A stretch of 10,865 nucleotides of DNA. Origin: Basidiobolus heterosporus B8920 (Eukaryota; Basidiobolomycota; Basidiobolomycetes; Basidiobolales; Basidiobolaceae). The notes under the pieces were generated by a model that worked only from the letters and a program-made list of their open reading frames with translations, was not told the origin of the DNA and did not search any database. The position numbers were made by a program, and so were the translations under genes. The stretch lies in NCBI GenBank assembly GCA_000697455.1, contig JNET01033267.1:1-10865 (forward strand), read 5' to 3'. This document shows, in pieces, positions 1-9,000 of the stretch (position 1 is the first letter of the stretch; every line of letters starts with the position of its first letter).

Positions 1-28
1 CAAGCGCAAAGATATTTAGTATGGTAAA

Positions 29-61
29 TGGTTATCTAGCATTCACGTGGTTATCTAGCAT
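29..61. repeat. 14-bp direct repeat flanking a CACGTG E-box
   Basis: TGGTTATCTAGCAT occurs exactly at 29-42 and again at 48-61. A CACGTG palindrome at 44-49 sits between and partly inside the second copy. CACGTG is the core site of fungal bHLH factors of the Pho4/Cbf1 type, but whether it is used here is inference. The site lies about 570 bases from the next start codon, so it could also belong to a gene left of the window. Confidence 0.5.
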
Positions 62-63
62 CA

Positions 64-81
64 ATGCACCAAAGGGTGCAT
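64..81. repeat. Perfect 7-bp inverted repeat (hairpin)
   Basis: ATGCACC at 64-70 and GGTGCAT at 75-81 are perfect reverse complements around a 4-base loop. It follows directly on the 14-bp direct repeat. No T-run follows and the function is unknown. Confidence 0.5.
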
Positions 82-619
82 GAAGGAGCACAACATGAAA
101 GAAATCCGCGAACCCAAGTCCACTAAACCTATCACCGGCTTGCCCTTTTGGAGTTCGATTCATTTGGTTAGGGATTCCGGGAACGAAATACTGATCTAGA
201 TAGAATTATTAGGGTTAGGCAACAACAAAACTATTCGATCATTTAATAAAGGAAATTAAGCCAAATGAAAAAATTTTGATCTTCCCGAATCCCACTAATT
301 TGTTCCGATGAATCTTTCCGATCTGATTTCCTTTTGCTGAGCTGTCTTGGATATCTTCGTTGGTCCTATTTTACCTGACCTTGCATCGGTGGATCGATTT
401 CTATCTTGACTCCTTGAATTTCCTCTTTCAGTTCGTTTCTTTCTACCTACTCTCTTTGCAGTTGTAGTGTTGGTTTTTCTCCTTTATTCCTGGAACTGAT
501 ATTTGTTTTTGCCTCTCACGTTCTGTCCTAAAGGTATCTTTCACTTAATTGCTCCTTAGGAACGCGAAGGGACCTCAGTCTCTTCTTAACACCATTTATC
601 CATTTCTCTTAAGATTATT

Positions 620-1890
620 ATGGCCGAAACTGTTGTTACCCAAGTTAGAGACCAGAGCGACGCTTTCGCAAACATCATTACACAAGTTTCCTCCATCGAT
701 CCGGAACCAAGAAACTACTTACCACATACAGGTAATCTCGAACTTTCACTTAAAAAGTAGATATTATGCGAATATTCTCGAGAAAGTATCCCTCTTTTCA
801 CATACGCTCGTATTAAAAAAAACCAACTGATGCCGACGTGTTCTCAGTCCTATACTTACGTGACAGTGACCTTCTCCACTACCACTTACTTTTCCTAACC
901 CGTTTACCCCTTTTCTTCGAACAAAACTCAGGGACTGCTTACAAAAATCTCTAACTCTTCCCCCTTACTTTTAGATGACCAAGAACCACTTAGTTCTCCG
1001 ATCGTGATCTCTTCTGAGGACGTATTAATGGTGTCAGAACACAATACTGACTTGGCCGCACTTCAAGTACGCATGACATGACATGATTATTTTCGGCAAA
1101 CTTCAGACCAATTCATCTCCTTATATAAGTCAGCACTTGAGGTACCAGGCAAAGATTTACTACCACCTCTGGCAACTAAAGATATAGGGAAAAAATGTCT
1201 TGTTTTGGACTTGGATGAAACACTTGTGCATAGTTCCTTTAAAGTTGGTATTATTACTTGTCATTTTAATAGATTTCATTGTTTCTAATGTTGGTAATTC
1301 CTTTAGCCTGTGGCCGAAGCCGACTTTATCATACCTGTTGAGATTGAGGGTCAAACTCATAGCGTTTACGTGGTTAAACGACCTGGAGTGGACGAGTTTA
1401 TGAGAAGAGTCGGAGAATGCTACGAAGTGGTGGTTTTTACCGCAAGCTTAGCCAAGGTAAGTTTGACGAAATCAGAAAGAATCAAGATTATACACTCACC
1501 ATAAGCGATTGTAAATAGTATGCCGATCCAGTTCTTGACAAATTAGACATCCATGAGGTTGTCACACACAGACTGTTTAGAGAAGCATGTTACAATCACC
1601 GTGGAAACTATGTGAAGGTAAGTGTACTTGAGATGAATTGTGTCCGAGTTGGAAGCTAACTTTACCCAAAGAATTTGTCGCAACTTGGACGTGACTTGCG
1701 GCATGTTGTGATCATCGATAACTCACCAGCCAGCTATATCTTTCACCCAACAAATGCTGTTCCTATCACTTCATGGTTTGATGATCCTCACGACACGGAA
1801 CTAATAGACTTGGTCCCTTTCTTAGAAGACCTAAAGGATGCCGACAACGTCACATTGATCTTGGACAGTATCAGCAGTAATCCCAGTTAA
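620..1890 (+). CDS. PSR1: CTD small-phosphatase (SCP/PSR-type) HAD-family protein phosphatase, six exons
   Basis: The proposed exons are 620-731, 975-1066, 1130-1243, 1307-1456, 1519-1617 and 1672-1890, giving 261 residues. The last four are well supported by homology; the first two, and the acceptor at 1129, were chosen because they keep one open frame. The catalytic HAD motif [10 protein letters not shown] lies at residues 95-104; its two Asp (95, 97) are the nucleophile and acid/base. [15 protein letters not shown] around residue 205 is the second signature. The segments [16 protein letters not shown] and [15 protein letters not shown] are characteristic of the SCP/Psr branch rather than Nem1 or Fcp1. 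The family dephosphorylates phosphoserine; yeast Psr1/Psr2 act at the plasma membrane in the sodium stress response, and animal SCPs on the RNA polymerase II tail. The N-terminus (MAETVVTQV) recalls the ITQV start of SCP proteins, which supports ATG 620. The Cys-rich palmitoylation segment common in the family is not seen in this model. Intron 1 (243 bases) is unusually long, and the donor of the intron at 1244 is GTTGGT. The length matches animal SCP1. Confidence 0.85.
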
Positions 1891-1931
1891 TCTCGAATCA
1901 ATAGATTTGTCGTAAACATCCAATCCTTTTT

Positions 1932-1987
1932 CTCCTCCTCCTCCTCCCACTCCTATTCCCATTCTCGTTCTCATTCCCATGCCCACC
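1932..1987. repeat. (CTC)5 microsatellite followed by about seven degenerate CCCATT hexamers
   Basis: Five CTC trinucleotides at 1932-1946 run into seven six-base units at 1946-1987: CCCACT, CCTATT, CCCATT, CTCGTT, CTCATT, CCCATG, CCCACC. The tract lies just past the phosphatase stop codon and is probably 3'-UTR or intergenic slippage sequence. Confidence 0.6.
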
Positions 1988-2200
1988 CTTAGTCTTCTTC
2001 ATCTTCCCCACATATCCGTAATCAATAGTACGCGTTTCATCTTCATGTCCTTAATTTTCTTAGTTGTATTGTAAAACTACATTTGACTACATTTGGTTTG
2101 ATTAAGTTACAACCCTTGATCATGTTGATACTAGTAAAATTCCTTTGTGTTTGTAATCGCGTTTCCATGTTAACCGAAATATTTATGATCCTATACCTAG

Positions 2201-2224
2201 CCATAACCATAATCATAGCCATAA
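2201..2224. repeat. Four CCATAA-type hexamers
   Basis: The units are CCATAA, CCATAA, TCATAG and CCATAA in direct tandem. It is a second short hexamer repeat in the same intergenic region, with a different unit from the CCCATT tract. Confidence 0.55.
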
Positions 2225-2297
2225 CCCTCCCCCCTAACTCCTACCCTTTATCCTACGTTAACTCATCTGTCCTCCAATTTTCACGCCATATCATGTG

Positions 2298-2340
2298 ATC
2301 CATGGATAAGATCCCATCTCTAGCCCTAGGAATTCCTGGG
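2298..2340. promoter_or_regulatory. Pair of 10-bp palindromes upstream of the J-protein gene
   Basis: ATCCATGGAT (2298-2307) and AGGAATTCCT (2328-2337) are perfect palindromes starting 30 bp apart. The second extends to 2325-2340 if one G-T pair is allowed. They lie 55-94 bases before the start codon, where dimeric regulators could bind. No known motif is matched, and single 10-bp palindromes are expected by chance about ten times in a window of this size. Confidence 0.25.
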
Positions 2341-2391
2341 TAAACCAAGTCATTTTCTAAGAAACTCCGACTCTAGCCCCTTTTCATTCGC

Positions 2392-3075
2392 ATGACTTTT
2401 GACGAGACTTTCCCTGACTATTATAAGGCACTTGGGCTTACAGAGGATGCAACCGAAGAGGAGATTCGGGAATCCTATAAAAGAGAAGCCTTAAAAAATC
2501 ATCCAGATAGAAAGTTAGGGGAGGAAGAAGTGACTCGAAAATTTCAATTGGTGTCAGATGCGTTTTTCACGTTAAGTGATGCGACGCGTCGCTCACAGTA
2601 TGATCAGGCAAGACGTGCTCAGGGTGGTAGTAAGCGGGATTGGACTGAACTTGCCCAAAATCCACCTCTTGCTAACGAGACTTTTGGTAAGGTTTTTGAG
2701 GAACTTTTGAAACCAGAAGTGGAGAATCCCAACTGGTTGTATACGCCATTGGGCTCGATAGCCGGTGGAGTGTTGGGTTTTATTTGTGGTAGTATACCCG
2801 GTGCAGTGATGGTCCGTATATAGCTTGACGTAGTGTAGCGTTTTCTGAACTAAACTGTAAGCTCTTTGCTATCTCGTAGGGCACTTTTGCTGGTGCTAAG
2901 TTGGGAAGAATCCGCGATAACAAAGGTCAGCTGGACTCGTAGTATCAAAGATATGGCTTCATACTGACTAGGAATGTTTTTTGCAGGTATGTCTGTGTAC
3001 GAAGCATTCATGAAGTTACCACAGTCCCAGAAATACGCAATACTACAAGCCTTGGCTGCCAAACTTCTCAAGTAA
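2392..3075 (+). CDS. Short J-domain (DnaJ/Hsp40) co-chaperone with a glycine-rich hydrophobic C-terminal half, three exons
   Basis: Exons are 2392-2811, 2880-2925 and 2987-3075, giving 184 residues. The J domain occupies roughly residues 8-72 (start DYYKALGL, end RRSQYDQARRAQ). The HPD tripeptide needed to stimulate Hsp70 ATPase is at residues 37-39. There is no G/F-rich region and no zinc-finger domain, so this is a class III (type C) J-protein. Residues about 119-150 (GSIAGGVLGFICGSIPG, continuing across the splice into GTFAGAKLG) form a hydrophobic stretch with regularly spaced glycines, like a membrane-inserting glycine zipper. The C-terminus KGMSVYEAF...LPQSQKYAILQALAAKLLK resembles a tail that I recall in uncharacterised J-proteins. 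Intron 1 uses a weak donor, GTCCGT, at 2812; GTGATG six bases earlier is an alternative. Intron 2 is 2926-2986 with branch-like ACTGACT. The cellular location is unknown, though the hydrophobic half suggests membrane association. Confidence 0.88.
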
Positions 3076-3177
3076 TGGGTGTTATTACTCTTCTATGACT
3101 ACGATTACTCCCTTAGAGTGCTCCCAGTTCCGTAGTTAAACCACAACAAATACCCGTGATGCATGAATCTAAGAGGA

Positions 3178-3183
3178 AATAAA
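3178..3183 (+). terminator. Candidate poly(A) signal AATAAA for the J-protein gene
   Basis: A canonical hexamer lies 103 bases after the TAA at 3073-3075, a normal 3'-UTR distance for fungi. It is followed by an AT-rich stretch. The cleavage site cannot be seen. Confidence 0.5.
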
Positions 3184-3201
3184 GAGAATATCTTATATTG
3201 A

Positions 3202-3208
3202 CCAATCA
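3202..3208 (+). promoter_or_regulatory. CCAAT box upstream of CCT3
   Basis: CCAATCA lies 270 bases before the CCT3 start codon. CCAAT is the site of the fungal HAP complex. The motif is short, so the assignment rests on position only. Confidence 0.3.
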
Positions 3209-3310
3209 AAATCCCCAAGATTGTTGTAGATTTCAGTCAAGGGAGGCAGATGGGATAACTAGCGAACATGCCAGAAACAAGACCTAAAATCTCCACCACT
3301 CAGGACAAAG

Positions 3311-3339
3311 AAAAAAAAATCCTCATTCCGAAAAAAAAA
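3311..3339 (+). promoter_or_regulatory. Twin A9 tracts, probable nucleosome-excluding element of CCT3
   Basis: Two runs of nine A at 3311-3319 and 3331-3339 start exactly 20 bp apart, close to two helical turns. Poly(dA:dT) tracts keep nucleosomes off fungal promoters of strongly expressed genes. The position, about 140-165 bases before the CCT3 start, fits that role. Their use is inference. Confidence 0.4.
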
Positions 3340-3477
3340 CAAATGGGAATTGGTGGCCCTGAGAAGTGGAAATCAATGACTCGGCAAAAGCTACAGTTCT
3401 ATCATCGGATTCCCCGTTTCAGGTCTACAAGGTTCAACTATTTCTTTCGTTAACTGTAACTTTGGAAAGTCATAAAG

Positions 3478-5419
3478 ATGATGCAAGCACCTGTGATTGT
3501 GATGAGTTAGTTTCTTTTCTTCTCTTCTCACTTACTCTTTCAGATAGTCTCTAGACTTGTCCATACCCGCTTGAACTAACCAACCTTAAACCCCTTTCCC
3601 GATAATAGATACCAATACCCAGAGAGAAACTGGTAGAAAAGCCCAGATCTCTAACATCACTGCAGCTAAGGTACCTATTGTTCTATCCTCTACTCGGCTA
3701 ACGTTATCGCCCCAACAATATTGACTCTACTTAGACTGTAGCTGATGTCATTCGTACTTGCCTTGGACCTCGCTCCATGCTCAAGATGCTTCTTGATCCC
3801 ATGGGTGGCATCGTACTCACCAACGATGGTAATGCCATCCTTCGTGAAGTTGAGGTTGCCCACCCAGCTGCTAAGAGCATGATTGAACTCAGTCGTACTC
3901 AAGATGAAGAAGTCGGTGATGGTACCACCTCAGTTATTATTCTTGGTACGTAAGCCCTCTTCTTCGTTGATTTTCTCCTGTTTCAAATCTAAACCAAACT
4001 GTTTACCTTAGCCGGCGAGGTTCTTGCTACTACTGCTCCTTACTTGGAACGCAACATTCATCCCATCGTCATCATCTCTGCCTTGAAAAAGGCCCTTGAG
4101 GATGCCATCGAAATTGTTGATGAGATTAGTCACCCTGTAGATGTTAACGATAGCAAAGAGATGCTTGATCTTATCAAGGCATCAATCGGTACTAAATTTG
4201 TCAGCCGTTGGAGCGAGATGATGTGCAAATTAGCACTCGACGCTGTGAAGACTGTTGCCGTTGATGACAACGGTAGACGTGAAGTTGATATCAAGAGATA
4301 CGCCAGAATCGAGAAGGTTTGTTTCGACACTTTCTCTAATGTACCCGATTTAGTCCAGGCTAATCAGTTTCCTTCACCACCCCTCTCTAGATTCCCGGTG
4401 GTGAGATCGAAGAGTCTTGCGTTCTCGATGGTGTCATGGTGAACAAAGATATCACCCACCCCAAGATGCGTCGTCACATCGAAAACCCCAGAGTTATCTT
4501 GCTTGATTGCCCTCTTGAATACAAGAAGGGTGAATCTCAAACCAACATCGAGATTACCAAAGAGGAAGACTGGAACAGAATTCTCCAGATCGAAGAAGAG
4601 CAAATTAAGGCATTGTGCGATAAGATCATTGAACTCAAGCCCGACCTTGTTATCACCGAGAAGGGTGTCTCCGATCTCGCACAGCATTACCTCCTTAAGG
4701 CAAATATCACCGCTCTCCGTCGTGTTCGTAAGACCGACAACAACCGTATTTCTAGAGCTACCGGAGCCACCATCGTTAATCGTGTCGATGACTTGAAGGA
4801 ATCTGATGTCGGTACCCAATGCGGTCTCTTCTCTGTCGAAAAGATCGGTGATGAGTACTTCTCTTTCATGACCAAGTGCCAGAACCCCAAGGCCTGTACC
4901 GTTCTCCTCCGTGGACCCTCCAAAGACATTCTCAACGAAATCGAACGCAATCTCCAGGATGCTATGTGCGTTGCTCGTAACGTCTACTTCAACCCTAACC
5001 TATCACCCGGTGGTGGTGCTACCGAGATGGCCATTAGCGTCAAATTGGCTGAAAAGGCCAAAACCTTGGGAGGTGTTGAGCAATGGCCTTACATGGCTGT
5101 TTCCGAGGCCATGGAGGTTATCCCACGCACTCTCGTTCAAAACTGCGGTGGTAATGCCATCAAGGTTCTAACCCAACTCAGAGCTAAACACGCCAACGGA
5201 AACCACTCTTGGGGTATTGATGGCCATGCTGGCAAAGTCGTGGATATGTTAGAATATGGCGTTTGGGAGCCTAATGCTGTAAAGGTTCAAACCATCAAAA
5301 CCGCCATCGAATCCGCTTGTCTGTTGCTTCGTGTTGATGATATCGTCTCTGGTGTTGCGAAGAAGCAAGGAGGTGGTGGCGCAGCACCCGCTCCTAACCC
5401 CGAACAAATGGAACAATAA
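3478..5419 (+). CDS. CCT3: T-complex protein 1 subunit gamma (CCT3), TRiC/CCT chaperonin subunit, five exons
   Basis: Exons are 3478-3505, 3609-3670, 3735-3945, 4012-4316 and 4391-5419, giving 544 residues, the normal family length. CCT3 is one of eight subunits of the cytosolic double-ring chaperonin, which folds actin, tubulin and WD40 proteins with ATP. The protein starts MMQAPVIVMNTNTQRETG, very like other fungal CCT3 proteins, which fixes the tiny 28-base first exon. Group II chaperonin signatures are in order: CLGP at 39-42, TNDG at 59-62 and the nucleotide-binding GDGTTS at 91-96. Gamma-specific stretches follow, including EKIPGGEIEESCVLDGVM, then SPGGGATEM near 409 and DGHAGKVVDM...GVWEP. 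The C-terminus ends in a flexible GGGG/AP-rich tail. Introns are 63-103 bases; the first has donor GTTAGT and branch GAACTAACC. Codons in the last exon lean to C-ending, as expected of a highly expressed gene. The first exon is the only part that rests on a short match. Confidence 0.97.
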
Positions 5420-5523
5420 GCTATATTAATTCTAATACACTTATGTCCTTTCTTCCTTTCTACAAATGTATTTTTTACCAGTTGATTCATTTCTTGTTTT
5501 GTTCCTTATCTTCAAAAACGTAC

Positions 5524-5529
5524 AATAAA
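5524..5529 (+). terminator. Candidate poly(A) signal AATAAA for CCT3
   Basis: A canonical hexamer lies 105 bases after the CCT3 stop codon, nearly the same distance as for the J-protein gene. The cleavage site is not visible. Confidence 0.5.
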
Positions 5530-5766
5530 TAGGCAAGGTCTAATCTAAAGCATGCACACCTGGTTAGTCATCCTATCCAGCAGAACTCATCCACGTAGGG
5601 TTAGATCTCACCCACCACAGCCACACCGAGTTTCAAGTCTGAATGTGACTCAGGCTGTCCTCATCTTGTATTCTGACTTAACCTTTAGTCTAAAATTCCC
5701 TTGAATGCAGCATAAATAGCTAGGAAGAAGGTCTCAACCTGAAATCCATTGATCAAGATAATGAAT

Positions 5767-5810
5767 GCATCATAAGCGCATCACGGGTGCATCATGAGCG
5801 CATCCGCGGG
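5767..5810. repeat. Four-unit 11-bp tandem array with GCATCA core
   Basis: The units are GCATCATAAGC (5767-5777), GCATCACGGGT (5778-5788), GCATCATGAGC (5789-5799) and GCATCCGCGGG (5800-5810). The core repeats exactly every 11 bases while the other five positions vary. Conserved core with variable spacer at one helical turn is what clustered protein sites look like. It ends 245 bases before the chitin synthase start. Confidence 0.6.
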
Positions 5811-5820
5811 TTTTACTGCA

Positions 5821-5834
5821 CCCAATTCCCAATT
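5821..5834 (+). promoter_or_regulatory. Tandem CCCAATT, double CCAAT box
   Basis: CCCAATT occurs twice head to tail, giving two CCAAT pentamers seven bases apart, 221-235 bases before the chitin synthase start. This is a plausible HAP-complex position but unproven. Confidence 0.35.
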
Positions 5835-6055
5835 GTTCAAGTAATTAGTCCGGTCAAGATGGTGTGGCTCTGATAGTTTGTCCAACTAGAAAAAGAAGGT
5901 GGGTCATCAATTTCTATAATCATTCAGTCTCTTTCCTTACAAACTAGATTCGATCCCATCCTTTTTAAGTAGCTTCCCATAGTTAGATCACTTCAACTGT
6001 AACCTTCTAGAAACACGTTAGTGCTCCTTAAATCTACCCCTTGATTCTCGCTAGC

Positions 6056-9000
6056 ATGGCTAGTTTAAGACGTGGGAAGACTCTCACCAGGCCAGACCGT
6101 ATTCATGCTCCGGCACCTATGCTTAGTGGTCAGGACGAACGTAAGTCTTTGGATCCTTGGGTGATATTCTCCAAGATAGTCACCTTGTGGGCCCCAGGGT
6201 TTATTTTGTCCAAGGTAGGTATGCCGGAGAAGGCCAGTCGACAGGCATGGAGAGAAAAAGTGGCCTTATGTTGGATTATCGCATTGATCGGTGGGATAGT
6301 AGCCTTTCTGACACTTGGTCTGCCCTACGTATTCTGTCCACAAAGCGCCATGACGAATCTAGAAAACTTTGTACAGGTGAACTCGAACATACCAGGTAAG
6401 TGATTTCATATGTCCCTTAGCGACTCGCACTCACTTCAACATGGTTTAGGTTTGGTGGGTGTACATGGATTTGCATACTCCACTCTGTCAGCAAAAGCCG
6501 AATTGACCAGCTTCCCTTCTGGTGCAGATATCAGCAGTCAATTCCAACATGGCTCAAACGTGGAGTCTTGCCGCGACATCACTATCGTTAACTCTCCAGC
6601 CATTCTATATAACCCATGCACTGCCAAAGAGGACAATCCCGGTTGTCCGCTCCCACCGATCGAAGAATCGGCTGGCATTTACAATTTGATCTCTACTGGT
6701 AGAAGGTTGGGATACGACTGGATCGATATTCCCAGTAACTCCTTCGTCATTGATGGAAGCGTGCTCAACCTCACTCCATACCTCAAGGCATTTCCAACCC
6801 CGACTCCGGAGGATATCGTAGATCGAGCCATCCGCGAGACAATAGACAATGGCATCATAGATGCAACTCGAATCTTTCTTCGTAGACCTGAACTGATCGC
6901 CTCGATTCCATGTCTGATGGGAAAATACTTTACTGGCTCTCTTAGTAAATCAACACCCGGCTGTTTTGGTGTCAAACTATTCTTTGTCATCTCCATGGTG
7001 ATCATCCTAGGGATTGTGCTGACCCGATTCTTCATGGCAGTTGTGTTTGACTGGTTTCTCTCTTTCAAACTCGCGCGCCCACCCAGAATGCAACCAAAGC
7101 ATATCATCGGTTCCAAGTCGGCGCCGTGGGCTAATCCCGGAGTGAATGCCGAAATCAAGCAGTTTCAATTAGACTCCAATGAGTTGTTTACCGTGTTGTT
7201 GGTCACATGCTATTCGGAGGGAGAAAGCTCCTTAAGATGTACCATAGAAAGCCTGGCTGCTACCGAGTATAGTGATGATCGTAAGCTCCTGTTCGTGATA
7301 GCCGATGGCATCATCACCGGAAGTGGAAACGAGAAAAGCACCCCAGATATCTGTGTTGACATGATTGAATTGGACCCACTGTATACAGACCCTCAGCCAC
7401 AGAGCTATATCGCAGTTGCCTCAGGGGCGAAGCAGCATAATATGGCCAAGGTCTATGCGGGGCATTTTGTTCATGATGGACATCGCGTCCCCACTGTGGT
7501 CGTGGTGAAATGCGGTGCTCCAGAAGAACAAGGAAAGCCTAAGCCGGGAAATCGGGGAAAGCGGGATTCACAGCTGATTCTCATGAATTTCTTCAGTAGG
7601 GTAACATTTAATGACCGTATGACTCCCCTGGACTACGATCTATTCACCAAGATCCACCATCTCACGGGCGCTACGCCTGACTACTTTGAGATTGTTCTGA
7701 TGGTAGATGCTGACACTAAGGTCTACCCGGATTCTTTACGGCTACTAACTAATTGCATGATCAACGATCAGATGATCATGGGTCTTTGTGGAGAGACGAA
7801 GATTGCTAACAAACGAGACTCTTGGGTAACAGCGATTCAGGTATTTGAATACTACATTTCCCATCATCTGGGCAAAGGATTTGAGTCGATTTTCGGCGGT
7901 GTTACCTGCCTACCTGGGTGTTTTTGTATGTACCGACTCAAGGCACGTAAGGGCGATAGTGACTGGGTCCCAATTATCACCAAGCCAGAGATCGTTCAAG
8001 AATACTCGCAAAACGATGTAGATACCTTGCATCAGAAGAACCTCCTGCTATTAGGGGAAGATCGTTTCCTGACCACTCTGATGTTAAGAAACTTCCCCAA
8101 TAGAAAGATGATGTTTATGCCTCAAGCGATCTGCAAAACAGTGGTGCCAGATGAATTCAATGTTCTACTCTCTCAGCGTCGTCGCTGGATCAACTCGACT
8201 ATTCATAATCTGATGGAGCTTGTGCTAGTACGAAACCTTTGTGGAACCTTCTGCTTCTCAATGCAATTTGTCGTGGTTATGGAGCTTATCGGCACAGTTT
8301 CTTTGCCTGTGGCAATTGTGATGACCTACGTGTTGATCTACTCGATAGCAACCACCACCTTCACTGATGCCGCTAGCTATTATCCACTGATTCTTTTGAT
8401 TCTCATCCTCTTCTTACCCGCAGTCCTGATTTTACTGACCACACGCAAACTGATTTATATCGCTTGGATGTTGGTCTATCTCTTAGCGTTACCGGTTTGG
8501 AATTTTATTCTTCCAGTCTATGCCTATTGGCATTTCGATGACTTCTCCTGGGGTGAAACACGGAAAGTAGCAGGTGAAACTAAAGAGGAGGATCATGGAA
8601 AGAAAGATGGAATATTTGATTCAAGTAAAATCACTCTTCGTCGGTGGGAGGACTATGAGAGACGTCGCTTACGAAATGGCAAAGAGAATTGCCATGATCC
8701 AGCTCCGACTGGAAATAGAATGGTTCCGCAGAATAGGTTGAGTGTTTATTCCCAAGGAGAATTTGATGATAATATGTCGGAGAAGGGTCTGATCGCTCAT
8801 TGCGAACCTGCTAGGAAACAGACCACATCTTGGTATGCTCAGGAAGAAAACGAGGAACCTTCCAACCAGAATACTGACGAGGGCTTTGATCCTGTCGTCC
8901 AGCATGATCAATTTGTTAGGAATAATTCCAATCACCCTTCGAGCCACACACACCAACACCAGTCCGATGCCAATCCTGTACCAAATACCACCAATCCCCA

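Larger units (their letters stand above)
1..619. other. Upstream non-coding region and CT-rich leader of the PSR-like phosphatase gene
   Basis: I see no credible coding region here. The left end holds a 14-bp direct repeat and a small hairpin, listed separately. From about 325 to 560 the plus strand is strongly pyrimidine-rich, with several TTTCAG/TTTGCAG strings. This is typical of fungal core promoters and 5' leaders and could also hide a 5'-UTR intron. A TTAGGGTTAGG string at 209-219 is too short to mean a telomere. The first ATG that opens a supported reading frame is at 620. Confidence 0.6.
1891..2391. other. Intergenic region: 3' flank of the phosphatase gene and promoter of the J-protein gene
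   Basis: No supported gene is present. The left part is a pyrimidine-rich tract with a (CTC)5 run at 1932-1946 and a degenerate hexamer repeat. The middle holds a CCATAA hexamer repeat. The right part, next to the J-protein start, carries two perfect 10-bp palindromes, ATCCATGGAT (2298-2307) and AGGAATTCCT (2328-2337). I found no AATAAA hexamer on the plus strand, so the phosphatase 3' end is not located. No canonical heat-shock element (GAAnnTTC) was seen. Confidence 0.6.
3076..3477. other. Intergenic region: J-protein terminator and CCT3 promoter/leader
   Basis: A poly(A) hexamer, a CCAAT box and twin A-tracts are listed separately. An open stretch from 3268 (MPETRPKIS...) has Lys-rich, low-complexity content and resembles nothing known to me. 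It ends without joining CCT3, so I treat it as leader sequence and not as a gene. Confidence 0.6.
5420..6055. other. Intergenic region: CCT3 3' end and chitin synthase promoter
   Basis: No supported gene is present. The left part holds the CCT3 poly(A) hexamer. From 5767 to 5834 there is an 11-bp tandem array followed by a doubled CCCAATT, both listed separately. The last 150 bases are moderately pyrimidine-rich with no clear TATA box near the start. Confidence 0.6.

Noticed and set aside
209-219. TTAGGGTTAGG as a telomere trace
   Set aside because: Less than two units, surrounded by ordinary sequence.
549-830. Open frame overlapping the phosphatase first exon
   Set aside because: It starts at a TTG, runs through the intron and is in a different frame from the MAETVVTQV start.
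2335-2391. Heat-shock element before the J-protein gene
   Set aside because: TTCTAAGAA in this stretch has a three-base gap and not the two-base gap of a canonical element, and no third repeat follows.
3268-3453. Possible small Lys-rich gene before CCT3
   Set aside because: Its reading frame is built on two A9 tracts, resembles no known protein and fits a promoter or leader better.
4364-4819. Minus-strand open frame of about 150 codons
   Set aside because: It is antisense to the conserved CCT3 exon and has no recognisable protein features.
6396-6420. Shorter chitin synthase intron ending at the first CTTAG
   Set aside because: Using this acceptor leads to an in-frame TAG within 30 bases, while the acceptor at 6449 joins two conserved parts.
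6679-7158. Minus-strand open frame of about 159 codons
   Set aside because: Shadow of the chitin synthase coding strand.
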